A stretch of DNA of 64,000 nucleotides from Branchiostoma lanceolatum (taxonomy: Eukaryota; Chordata; Leptocardii; Amphioxiformes; Branchiostomatidae), in contig NC_089722.1 in NCBI RefSeq assembly GCF_035083965.1, forward strand, positions 21,073,142-21,137,141, in the 5' to 3' direction. Every line of letters starts with the position of its first letter. Positions within the stretch are counted from its first letter, which is position 1. This document shows positions 1 to 10,524 of this stretch, piece after piece. Both the position numbers and the translations under genes were made by a program. The notes beneath the pieces were generated by a model. It was not told the origin of the DNA and did no database searches. It was given only the letters and a program-made list of their open reading frames with translations.

Positions 1-19
1 CATTTGTTTCCTTTTATTT

Positions 20-92
20 GTGTGTGTATGTATGAATGTGTGCGTTTGTGTGTGTGTGTGTGTATGTGTGTGTTTGTGTGTGTGTGTGTTTT

Positions 93-144
<52 letters not shown>

Positions 145-160
145 TGTGTGTGTACGAGCG
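20..160 (+). repeat. Imperfect (TG)n microsatellite
   Basis: Mostly TG dinucleotides with GTTTG interruptions. Reading frames here are artefacts of the repeat. Confidence 0.95.
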
Positions 161-1136
161 TGTGTCTGTCATAACAAATGTGTCATGTGCTTTGACCCAA
201 AGGGCGCGATCGTGTAAAATAAAAATAAACAAAATTGCTTTATTGACGCCTGATGTTGACGGATGTGACTCCTGCTCTTTGTAATTATCATGTCTGTAAA
301 AACAGTACCGTCATTATACGATGCAAGTCAAGGTCGGGAAATCAGCAGCCAGTTCTAAGAAATCTACCTTGGATTCATGACAACATCGTGTCTTGCCGAG
401 AATCATTTCCATCCATGTACACAAAGACAAACTGTTACAAAGCCAAAAGTGCCATGTAAATCTTCATTTTAATAGGTCAATTCCCCGGGATACATACGAT
501 AACGTGTAGCCTCTGAAATGCCCTAATAGTCTTTACCAGACTTCATGGGATGCTGCAAAATAGTAGAAATTGGTCAAATAGACTGAATAATAAGCAAGAG
601 GAGTCAGCCGGACATAGAATTAGAATTTGAACCCACGGAGTCTGGTAGAGACTACTCTAAAAGGACAACACACTAGTCCGCACAACACAGTCCGTCTACG
701 TGATATTCCTATCACTATCAGGAAGTTCGTAGACTATGAACTAGAACTGGAAGAATGAACCCTGGTCCACTCTTTCAATCAGAGGTTGAGAGGCAGGATA
801 TTGATACTAGTATTTTATGACTGCCCAAGTAAACCTCACAACGTTATGAGGGATATCGTTGAATAAATTCATCAGTCACGTTTCGAAGAATGTTCTCGTA
901 TTCTGTTATGAGGGATGTGTTAGAAAAAAAACAGAAAATACAATGTTTCCTCAAAACATCTGCTTGGTGTTTACGGTGTTCTCAGTCGATTATCTTCGCG
1001 TGAAGGAGTAAGAACTGTCGTTAGCTGATCCCGGACAAATAGATTTTACACGCCCTGTCACTCAGACGGACCACAAGAGTACACAGTCTCCCCAGGGGGT
1101 GGAAGGGTCGCAGAGTCTGCAGTCCCGAATCCCAAG

Positions 1137-1138
<2 letters not shown>

Positions 1139-1185
<47 letters not shown>

Positions 1186-1276
1186 TGTCTGTGAGTGTGT
1201 GGTGTCTGTGCGTGTGTATGTGTTACTGTTAGTGTGTGTGTGTTTGTGTGTGTGCGTGTGTGTGTGTCTCTGTGTG

Positions 1277-1315
<39 letters not shown>

Positions 1316-1390
1316 GAGTGTATGTGTGTCTGTGCGTACGTGCGTGTGTGTGGCTGTCTGTGTACGTGCGTACGCGCGTATGCGTGCGTG
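1139..1390 (+). repeat. (TG)n then (CA)n microsatellite, inverted arrangement
   Basis: A long (TG)n at 1140-1183 and interrupted TG to about 1275 are followed by (CA)n at about 1280-1311, then more TG/CG-rich alternation. The two arms could pair as a hairpin. Confidence 0.95.
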
Positions 1391-2430
1391 TCACTGTGAA
1401 TGTGTAAGGAAGGCATAGCTATTTTTCAGCACTCCACCTGTAATGTGTACTCATTGTAACAAATACATGTATTTTGTTTTAAAAACCAACTTTCTTGTAT
1501 TCTTCCACCGAAGCGTTACTGTAAGAGTACAAATGAAACGGACGTTGTTTGCTGGTGTGGCGACGCCAGGTGTCACATAACGTACGAACATGTCGCCCTT
1601 CTTGACTGTCGCCAACGTTGTGTAAATACAGTGGTTTTCCTTGCTATTCAAGCGTTTCAAGCGTTTCATCGCCCGTTGCCGGAGGCATGGACGGGAGCGA
1701 AAACAAGTGTCGTTTTACACTGCGGTCAGCGTTTTTACGCCATGGTCAGCGGAACAACACCTCACGGGTGTGAGTCATGGCTATTAACATAATGGTGATC
1801 GGGCGGTAGTAGAGACTGGGGGTCTAGTGGGGGTGTGGGGACTGTCGTAGTTTCATCTTACACTATGTAGTTACAGTGCCCACGAAACAAATCTCAGCGC
1901 GCACCGGTAGGACTAGCCTGGAATCCATACCCTCGGTGCCTCCCCGATATCTCTACGGCACTGTGAGTGACCCTCACCCGCCCAGACAGCTTAGGCCGCT
2001 CGGGGTGTTGTTTACGGCCTTGGATTAATTAGTTCGGCACCGACGGCGGCGGAAAAGTAGGAAGGCAGCCAGAGGTAGAAAGGCCATCAGAAACTGACTG
2101 GCCCGGTAAAACATCACTAAGCCGACCCTAGAGACTGGGACCAGGCTACGGTAGGACTGTAGACTGTGTTAAAAAAACGCCTGTAGTGCGATTGCTTCGT
2201 CATGACAAGGACTGAGGTTTTAGGGATATATTCTCCTCCTTGCTCATATCAAATATAGCGTTATATCATATATGTGTTTTTCTTGGACAACTACTTGTTT
2301 ATGACCTTCACAAATACCCAGTGCACTTTCCAGGCACGGAAACAGATTTTATGATCATTTCGCTACATAACGCTCAAGGAATCAACTAAAGAGTGCAATA
2401 AAGGAGAAGACTGGTTGGAACCAATCGTTT

Positions 2431-2515
2431 TGCCTCGAACACGTTAAACAGCCTCATTACCCTACACATTGGGTACCTGCCTGTGGCACTGGCTGCAAAT
2501 ACACCTGATATTATT
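2431..2515 (+). repeat. 85-bp dispersed repeat, copy 1
   Basis: Nearly identical (about two differences) to 31157-31242: TGCCTCGAACACGTTAAACA through GGCTGCAAATACACCTGATA, then ATTATT. Confidence 0.75.
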
Positions 2516-3117
2516 TTCTTCAGCCCCCTTCTTTTCTTTTCTGGATCGTCCCCAATAGGGGCGGGTGCGGGGCGGTACAGAGGCCCGTCTTCCGACAAGC
2601 TCTAAAAAAATACCAGATCGCCAGGGGCACAGACGGACACTGATAGATCACATACGGCCGTCCAAAAAACAACTTGTTTACCAGAAAGGAGCCCTTCGCC
2701 GTTGCTAGGCGGAGCCATGGCAACAGCGAGTTTAAATGGGTAGCACCAGCTGTTCAGCTGATCACTACTGCGCATGCCTGTTACTAACCTGTTTGCCCAT
2801 CATCATGTCATGTAGTCCTTGCGGTAGCAGGGCGTAAATCAAATCCTAATAGACATTTCCCTGGTCAATTTGTGTTGATACGTGGACGGTCGTGGTTATC
2901 TGCAATCAGATCTGGGGATGAAAGATGGTGGGGTGATGTGTTCCGGACTGCATTGGTGCATGCGATTTCTGTCAGCTCGCACTCCCAAATGTCACAAAAT
3001 GGAGGACTGTATAATAGAAAAACGTCACAATCCTTCTTTCCATTTTTCTCCCAAATAAATATCTTCCTGAAGGCTGTAGTGTGTATACTGTACAAGTCAG
3101 AAACATGAGAAAGCTTA

Positions 3118-3475
3118 GTCTAGCTACGCTGGCTATAGGGACAATAATTTGCCAGGGGGGTCTGGGCACCATGGCATAGGGGTTTCTTCGGCTGGCACCG
3201 TGATGGGAAAATGTTACCCTATTTTTGCCAAATTCTACTCTCCAAGCAGAGGAGGGGTTCCGGCAGGCCTTTGACGTGTGTTTAGGCGTTTTTGTCGGGC
3301 TTTCTACTTTGTCATTTTTTTGTGTATAGCCAACCCACACCTGTGACAAAGTAGAAAGCCCGACAAAAACGCCTAAAAACACGTCAAAAACCTGCCGGAA
3401 CCCCTCCTCTGCTTGGAGAGTACCAAATTCTACAATCCACATCCCAGTAGAAAGGCCTGGTGCTTCTGCTAAGTT
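3118..3475. repeat. Dispersed repeat hosting MITE copy A
   Basis: Flanking sequence (CTACGCTGGCTATAGGGA at the left, CCAAATTCTACAATC at the right) recurs uninterrupted at 51095-51290. Confidence 0.65.
3236..3422. mobile_element. Inverted-repeat MITE, hAT-like, with 8-bp target duplication (copy A)
   Basis: A near-perfect foldback with TIRs TACTCTCCAAGCAGAGGAGG and its complement, internal arms AGGCGTTTTTGTCGGGCTTT and a short loop. It is flanked by CCAAATTC at 3228-3235 and 3423-3430. 8-bp duplications are typical of hAT transposons. There is no coding capacity. Confidence 0.85.
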
Positions 3476-3844
3476 TACAACCCCTCTTAGTATGCATTTA
3501 ATCTCCCAGTTTATATTGTCACCTCTTTGTCAGATGTACGTATGGAGAGCCGTATGGAGTTTTACCCAACTTTGGAGATATAATATACGGGGTCGCGCAT
3601 AACATTACTGACTTCTATTTTGTGTTGTATGTTCTTGCTAACGTTACATTTGTCTGTGATCTACTTGGATTTTTATTTTCTTACACAGTCCTCCACCTTG
3701 TACATATCATGCAGGCTGGCCCTCCTAACTGATTGCGAGATATACAACGCCGTCAATCAAGGATGTCGATTGCGCAAGACACAAGCCCCTTCAAGGGTGT
3801 GCGGCGAAACGACGTCATCGCAATTGTATGTGTGCACCAAACGG

Positions 3845-4090
3845 TGTCAATGAGTCATTTTTTTCTCGCTTGAAACGGAAAAACGCTTTGTTTCTATTCA
3901 GTTACCTTTTCCAACACCCCGGTTCCTGCGGAAAGTTGTTCGTTATGACGTTACAGGTCTTAAACACAAAACTGTATCAATGAGTCAATTTTTTCTCGCA
4001 AAACTGGAAAAACGCTTTGTTTGTATCCATTTACCTTTTCAAACACCCCGGTTCCTGCGGAAACCTGTACGTACGTTACGGAAAGTTGTA
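3845..4090. repeat. Tandem duplication, period 130 bp, diverged
   Basis: TCAATGAGTCA...AAAACGCTTTGTTT...CACCCCGGTTCCTGCGGAAA is present twice, starting near 3848 and 3978. Confidence 0.8.
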
Positions 4091-4109
4091 CGTAATACAG
4101 ATCTTACGG

Positions 4110-4305
4110 CACTCCGAGCCCTGAAGCAGAAGTTAGGCTGTTACTGTTAGCCTGTTTATTGGGCTTTCTATTGTGTCAGGTTTTCTTTTTGTCCGCCATC
4201 CAAAGGAAAGAAAACCGTGGCAAAATAGAAAGGCCCACAAAAACGCATGTTTTCTAAAAGAATACGTCAGAAACAAGCCGGAGCCTAACCTCTGCCTGGA
4301 GAGTA
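4110..4305. mobile_element. Same MITE family, degenerate (copy D)
   Basis: The right end CTCTGCCTGGAGAGTA, the internal GGGCTTTCTATTGTGTC / GCAAAATAGAAAGGCCC pair and a weak left TIR identify it. No target duplication is visible. Confidence 0.6.
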
Positions 4306-6312
4306 CAGTAGCGCCACGGATCATGCCTTTGACTGGCAGATGGTAAGCACACGTATCGTGCTGACGGTTACTGATGCACACGGAATCATAAATCACGCAC
4401 AAACCTAGTGGTCTATTTCCCCAGGCATTGTAACGGAAGACATGGACAGGTATAGTCTGACTCGATCACACCACCAAAAGAAAAGCATATCATTAGACGA
4501 GAATGTGCAGACATGGCAAAAACAGAAATATCGTTGCTAACGACTATGTTGCACCCGGCAAGAAAATATGTATGGAAAAATATCTCAAATTTTCCATCTA
4601 GCGAGGGCATGGATGGTGTCAATGGGTGAAAATGTTGTCCCCATTTTCGATGTGATGATTTGAAAACATGTTTTCTGAGGGACGGGAATATCTATAGATG
4701 AGAAAAACACGTTATTGCTAGGGGTCCGGAGTCACGCCATGTACATGTCACGACCTCGTGTCGCAACAAGTAGCCAAGTGTCCATAGCCAAGTGTCCATA
4801 CCACTACTAAACATCAACATACGACATACAAACGTTTGAAATGGCTATGTTGAAATAACGTTAGAAGCTTACTTTTTGCAAAATGAAATTTGTGACACAT
4901 AGATTTCGAATTCTTTACTCAAGAGAATTTGAAAGAATAAAACTATCTAATGTACTTTCCTAGTGCGAAACGCACATGCAACTGATGTCGTAACAACTTA
5001 TTGCGTCATATATGCGTCATCAAATACTATGTGAAATATTTGACTTCCAAAACGGTACTATACTACATGTCCTCATAGCCTCCGTGTACAGCTGTGATGT
5101 TGAATAGCGAGCATTGTCACACTAGAAAGTCTAATGCCGGTGTTACATGTTTTTCTACTGGCAGAATATGCCACTGCCACGCTATGCCAATGCCTTGATA
5201 CTGAGTGTACTGTTTCTATATCTATAATTCATAAAGACGACAATGTTTAGTCTCTTTTTGGGAAGGAGACGACAATGTTTAGTCTCTTTCTGTGGCTTCT
5301 TCTTATATACCCCGACGTTTCTTTCCACCGGTGCAACAAACGGGGCATATGAACAGAAGGTCACAATTGTCCCAACCAACATCTGCTTGGAGAGTAATTG
5401 TCTTTCGAATTCTGTCGATGGCGAAACAGGACTTCTCAACGATTTTAAATACTGACTTTAGAGTAAGACTCTGGTGCTTGGAATATAACTTAATATAACT
5501 TTCTATGTTTATAAAAAATGATCATTTTACATGTTTGATAATGGCTATCATGTGGATGCCAAATTCACCGTTTTGGCTGAACACCATATGACGCAGAGTC
5601 TACAGGCAGTCCATATAACTGTAATCGCTAGACATGTGCATTACAGCCGAGGCAGGGTGCCCTTTAAATTTAGCTCCATACTGTGACATGTACGCACATG
5701 TTCCGAAAGTTTTATGGCCTCAGGTTTGGATAGCTATAGCCACGAGCTTCGCCCAACAGAGCTGAATTTCCGAGCCGACTAGAACCGGATTTCAAGTGTC
5801 CGGCCGGGTACGGGCGAATTTGGTGAACGTGGCTTTCAGCATGAGTTCGTTTAGTGTCGTTCCTGCCAACGTATAAGTAATTTTCGACCAGGGACACATA
5901 GAAGAAAAGCCTGAAATAAGAGAATTTTGACAGAAGTTTAGTGTACAAAATTTAATGGATAGATGTTTGATAGCCACCTCTGGCTTGAGCAAGAATCCAG
6001 CGCCCTCCCCTTGATCAGAACACCACTAGCACGCTTTAGAACAACATTCGACGCAGTCGACCTATTTGTTCAAATACATACTTCCCATTTTTCTTTAGCC
6101 TATTGTGACAGCAACAACAACATCAACAGGAAACAATTTTCTATAGAACCTCATCATAAGTTGTTTTTCACACTCCTCTTTGAAAAGCACGACTTGCGCA
6201 ATCCACGGGCCAGGCCCCGTCGCTGCACCGAGTCCGTGCGGGGGCGTCATAAAGGCCGGGTCTGTCATGGGACACACATTGGTTAGCCTTACATGCGATT
6301 ACGATTTAAGCC

Positions 6313-6568
6313 CTCCTATTGGTCAATCGGGACGACGCCCACAAATTCAACCAATCAGATCGCAGACTTCAGTTGTCAGCTGTGAATATAAATTAGGAGG
6401 GTTACATCAGCGCCGGCGGTAGCGTATGTCCCGTCCAGTGCCTTGTAGGAGCCCACTTGCCTACTGCAAGTCTGAGTGCCGGACGAAGGGAGTCGAACGG
6501 TGTCTTCGACAGGGAAAGGAAAGCGGCCTCATACTGAAGGAGAATTTTGTTGCCATTACTATTTTAAG
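6313..6568 (+). promoter_or_regulatory. Candidate promoter and 5'UTR exon of the SLC43A1/A2-like gene
   Basis: CCAAT-type boxes are at 6318-6322 (ATTGG) and 6351-6355 (CCAAT), with another ATTGG at 6278-6282. A TATAAAT box is at 6387-6393, so transcription could start near 6418. About 150 bases later a good donor (TTTTAAG|GTAAGG, exon end 6568) would join the acceptor at 10333, 31 bases before the first coding ATG. No other coding start is near, so this gene is the natural owner. This is inference from motifs only. Confidence 0.45.
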
Positions 6569-9068
6569 GTAAGGAAATCCTTTATTTTTCACCGCTTTTC
6601 AGTAGTATTTCAGCGAATTGTAGACCGGTATGCTTACAGTTACAGGGGCGATCATATGGTGAAATCGTGTGCACTAGCGATGTGAACATAGGATCCAATG
6701 TCCTTGATAGGATCGAAACTCGTACACCTCTGGTGTGGAGTGGAGTAGAGTAGAGTACTGACATTTCAACAGCCAGGTCCATTAGATACCTTCGTTTCAC
6801 ATTTTTCTATCAGATCTAAACCTTACTTATATTTTATACCGCTACCGGTGCCAGTGGCGCTGTCAGTCCAGCTAGCCGGGTGACTGACACTCGTCAGTAT
6901 GAAAAATGGCGGGCGATTCGGGGAGGGAGCCATTTTTCAAGACCCTCACTGAAGTAGTAATTTCCGCTAACGATCTATTATCTACAGACCTCTGGAAACA
7001 ATTTGTACGAGCATCAAGCCTTTTGGGTAGCCAGTAGAGTAGTAGGTATTTCTAACAGTTAGAGGACAGCGTTGTCCCGTAACTATATCGGAGGGTGCCA
7101 GTCCCGTCTATTGTCCAGAGGGAAGGTAGATACCTTTTTATCTGCTCCCTTCCTTTGTATATTCTGTTGTGTACAGGGCACAGGGAAGGGTTCTCGCTTA
7201 TCAAGCTTTGCTTTAGATAAAGGGGGGCAAAGGCGGCCTACTATTTGCACCAAATAGGACATTTGTGCACAACCTTTGGCTGGATATAATGGTTATATTT
7301 CAAGTTGTTTGTGCCATACACGCTATCTGGGTTACGGTTGCATCACCACAAAACCTTCATGTAGTGAGTGAGAGAACCGTACGTTTGAAAATCTGTCGAA
7401 AAATATGCTTTTAAAGACGCAGATTTAGACAGTATGTTGGGACATATGGGGTCAGAAAAGAGCACGTGTGCGGTAGAGGAGAAATGGTTCGAGGGTCTCT
7501 GACTCATCATGTGAGTTGATTTCGACATCACGGTGAAATGGAGTAGGAAGTACGTGGGTGAAACGTGACAGGGTGTTCCCTTCACCTTCTCACGTTACAA
7601 CGTAAGCACGGTAACTGGGACATGCTGGACAGTGTATTCTACATTCCCGTCCACTTAGCATCCAGTCGATAGTTTTTGGTTTAAAGATTTAGGCAGATTT
7701 AGTATGCGGTATTTGTTCGTGGATTGGGAATCGTAAGTTGGGCGCGTAAAATGAACCCGGTAAACCGCAGTGCCAGTAGACCGGCCCTCCCGGCGATATG
7801 ATGCAAGAGGCGGCCAAAGCTATTGAACCGTGAAACTGTAAACCTTGTTATTCACAAAAGGACTATGCGTCTAGCGTCAAGGAGAGTCAGGTTGTCAGTG
7901 CAAGGAGGCTTTTTAAACCTCCTTGGTCAGTGTTAGGTGTCGCTACAAGCTCGCACCGGTATTCGATCCACGGGTACTTCAAAAAGTCATTGTTCAGAAC
8001 AGATGAATTGCAATAAGATGGAAATCTTGTCAATGTTACGTTAAAACTTAACATCCATATGCAGCGGCGAAGCTTTGAAGTACAAAGTAGATCGTGAAGA
8101 AATTTGTGCTTTGCTAAAAACCAGAAGTTGGCTAGATTTGTCTGTATTTTCCCCTCGAACGTTTTCTGTTTTAATGTGAACTGCTGTCTTAATTTACTTG
8201 ACTTCATAGGCATATACTTATAGGAAAGATAACTTCAATTGTTAAACTTTGGAAGAGGACAGAAATTCTACAGTTTGCGTTGGTTTTAAACCTTCTTACT
8301 TTTATATAAACGTAATAGAAACCTCTGGATCCGACGACAAGCAAAAATCTAGGTCAGTTATTAGTACAGCCAGGCTCAGACCGACCACTTGCGGCGCCAA
8401 GGGAGATCTCCTAACGCTGCCCGAACTGAAAAACAAGTACGTCATCCTTATGAATATTAATGACCAGCTGGCAGTCAGCTGGTGAGCACGATAAGGCCTG
8501 ACGGCTTCCCCCAACAACGCCCGTGGCAGTCCCACAACGTACTTCCCCTTTTTATCCAGACTTGAGCTACCTTATCTGAGCTCCTAGGTCCAGCAAAAGA
8601 AAGGAGCTTGCGTGCGACCGGCTTTTCCGGGCTCTAGTCAATAAAAATGTTGAAGTTCGGTGGAGACAGTAGATTGGGGGACTGCACAGTCTTATGAATT
8701 CCCTATGTGTCAGTTTGAGTTTTTGCCAACCATTGCCTTGAACCAGACTTCAAGCTATCTGACTTATTGCCAAAATGTTTTTAAATGTTTTCCTGCTTTT
8801 GTCGAAATGCCAGTGCAATGATTTTAGAAAGTATCTGTGAAAGAAGTCAACATGTTTTTTTAGACACAAAGCTCTTGAAAATGCAGTCACCTAGAGATAT
8901 GAATAATTGACCTCTGGTTATTATATACTAGTATATATATATACTAGTATATACAAGAAAATGAGTATAGGACTGGAGACTCCGAGAGTTGCTTTTTTTA
9001 GGAAAGACAACGTGACTAACCTTGGACTAACCAAGGGTGTTGACATTAAACCTCCTTGACATAACTAA

Positions 9069-9290
9069 GGAGTCTACTACTATAGCCATAAGAAAAGAAC
9101 ACAGCCAAAGACGGTTGTTGCTAAGGGGTTTGCTGATCCAGCTAGTTTTAGCATAAGCAAATGACTATAGGACTGAAAATTTTCTATTTGAGGATGGCTA
9201 CGCTACAGAATTTATGAGTCTACTACCATAAGAGAAGAGAACCTAGCCGCATGTTGTTGAAGGGTTTTGCTGACCCAGCTAGTTTTGAGA
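9069..9290. repeat. Diverged direct repeat
   Basis: GAGTCTACTACTATAGCCAT...GCTGATCCAGCTAGTTTT recurs at about 9215-9290 as GAGTCTACTACCATAAG...GCTGACCCAGCTAGTTTT. Confidence 0.65.
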
Positions 9291-10066
9291 TCACAAAAGG
9301 AGGCACAAAAACACATCCATCACCCTGATAGGTACATTGTGCAGTCAGCAGCAAAATAACAGCTGTTTTCAGTCCAAAGGACACAATCTACATGGTGCAT
9401 TTTATGGTTAGATGGTAAACAAAGATTGATATGGTATTTTTAGGAGAACATATTGCTTGATATAAAAATGTAAAAATTTGCTTTTTTGATCTTCTGTTTG
9501 AATTTAAAACTCATGAAATGAATATGTTTCCTTCAAGCCATCTGAAACTTTTTAACGCCAATTATTTTATTTCGGACATTACCTGTGCTATCTGGAAAAA
9601 ACAACTATTAATGCTAATTAAGGGAGTTGGTCCCCTAACAGGTTAGTTTGCATATGGTAATAAAGGAAGCCTTTGATATGCATTTATTAGTAGTAGGAGC
9701 AAACTACATTTCATTGCTCAAAGGCGAAAGACCGAAATCTCAGTTAGTAGTACTGTTGTACATGATGCATTTGAAAAGATAACATCACTAGTTTTAAAGG
9801 AGGTGTTAGAACACATGGAACAAGTCCCCAGTTGACTTGCGTTTGAGCATTATCAAATTGGGCATGTCGCAACATCACCATATGTATGCCACACGCCAAT
9901 GTAAGCTGTGTGTTGATTGGTTGCCTTGGGCAATGGCTCAGGCAGGTGGGCTTTAAAGACAAAAGACCTTTGAAAGTTTCAGATAACCAGACAGTTTCAC
10001 CTGTTCAGTTGTGTAGTGAAGAAAAAAACACAGGTAAAAGAAGCAAAAAAGCAGTTTACAATACAG

Positions 10067-10219
10067 TTACTCTCCATGCAGAGGTTAGGCTACATCCTGT
10101 TTTGGATATTGTTTCAAGCGTTTTTATCCGGCTTTTTATTTCTTAAGGTATTCTTACGAAAGTCCGCCAGCCAAACGCCTAAAAAGACGTCCAAAAGCCT
10201 AGCCTCTGTTTGGAGGGTA
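10067..10219. mobile_element. Same MITE family, diverged (copy C), upstream of the first coding exon
   Basis: The left end TTACTCTCCATGCAGAGG and right end CCTCTGTTTGGAGGGTA match the family TIR, and internal AAACGCCTAAAAAGACGT is shared. Flanks CAATACAG (10059-10066) and CCATACAG (10220-10227) form a target duplication with one mismatch. It lies in the 5'UTR intron. Confidence 0.7.
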
Positions 10220-10364
10220 CCATACAGTGAGTCTGACTGTTACCTTAGTTTTCTGAAGCTTGGTTTCTCAAATCAGCTTCCTGTGTACCAACAATAGAAG
10301 TGACTGTAGCAAATAATCTTTTCTTTGTTTCAGGAGTTGATAGGAAGGAAAAAAAACGACAAGG

Positions 10365-10524
10365 ATGGCACCGTGTCTGTTTACCGCGCAGCGGAGACGC
10401 TACTGGCTCATCATCACTGCCATTATCGAGAACCTTCTCTTCTCGGCTGTCCTTCTTGGCTGGGGGTCTCTCGTCCTCATGCTCAAGAAGGAAGGGATTT
10501 ACCTGGAGCTCTGCTCTGGCCATG
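10365..10524 (+). CDS. SLC43A2-like: SLC43A1/A2-like coding exon 1
   Basis: The ATG at 10365 lies 31 bases after a strong acceptor (TTTGTTTCAG, AG at 10332-10333), so a 5'UTR exon lies upstream. The exon encodes residues 1-53 ([14 protein letters not shown] then TM1) and ends at CATG|GTAAGA, phase 1. The MAPxxxxAxRRRxW start is shared with LAT3 and LAT4, which fixes the start codon. Confidence 0.95.

Larger units (their letters stand above)
163..6312. other. Gene-free left part of the window
   Basis: Apart from the microsatellites, MITE copies A and D and the repeats listed separately, no credible exon, RNA gene or promoter is seen. All open frames are short and without family resemblance. 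GTTGCTAGGCGGAGCCATGG near 2700 resembles a split X-box but is not called. Confidence 0.6.
6569..10333 (+). other. Probable 5'UTR intron of the SLC43A1/A2-like gene
   Basis: No exon is seen. It contains a 32-bp palindrome at 8922-8953, the direct repeat at 9069-9290 and MITE copy C. Confidence 0.45.

Noticed and set aside
14..284. Reading frames with Thr-His or Cys-Val repeats
   Set aside because: They are translations of the TG microsatellite.
1062..1416. Frames of 92-110 codons on both strands
   Set aside because: Low-complexity TG/CA repeat, no coding signal.
2972..3442. 156-codon minus-strand frame
   Set aside because: It lies across the MITE and its inverted repeats.
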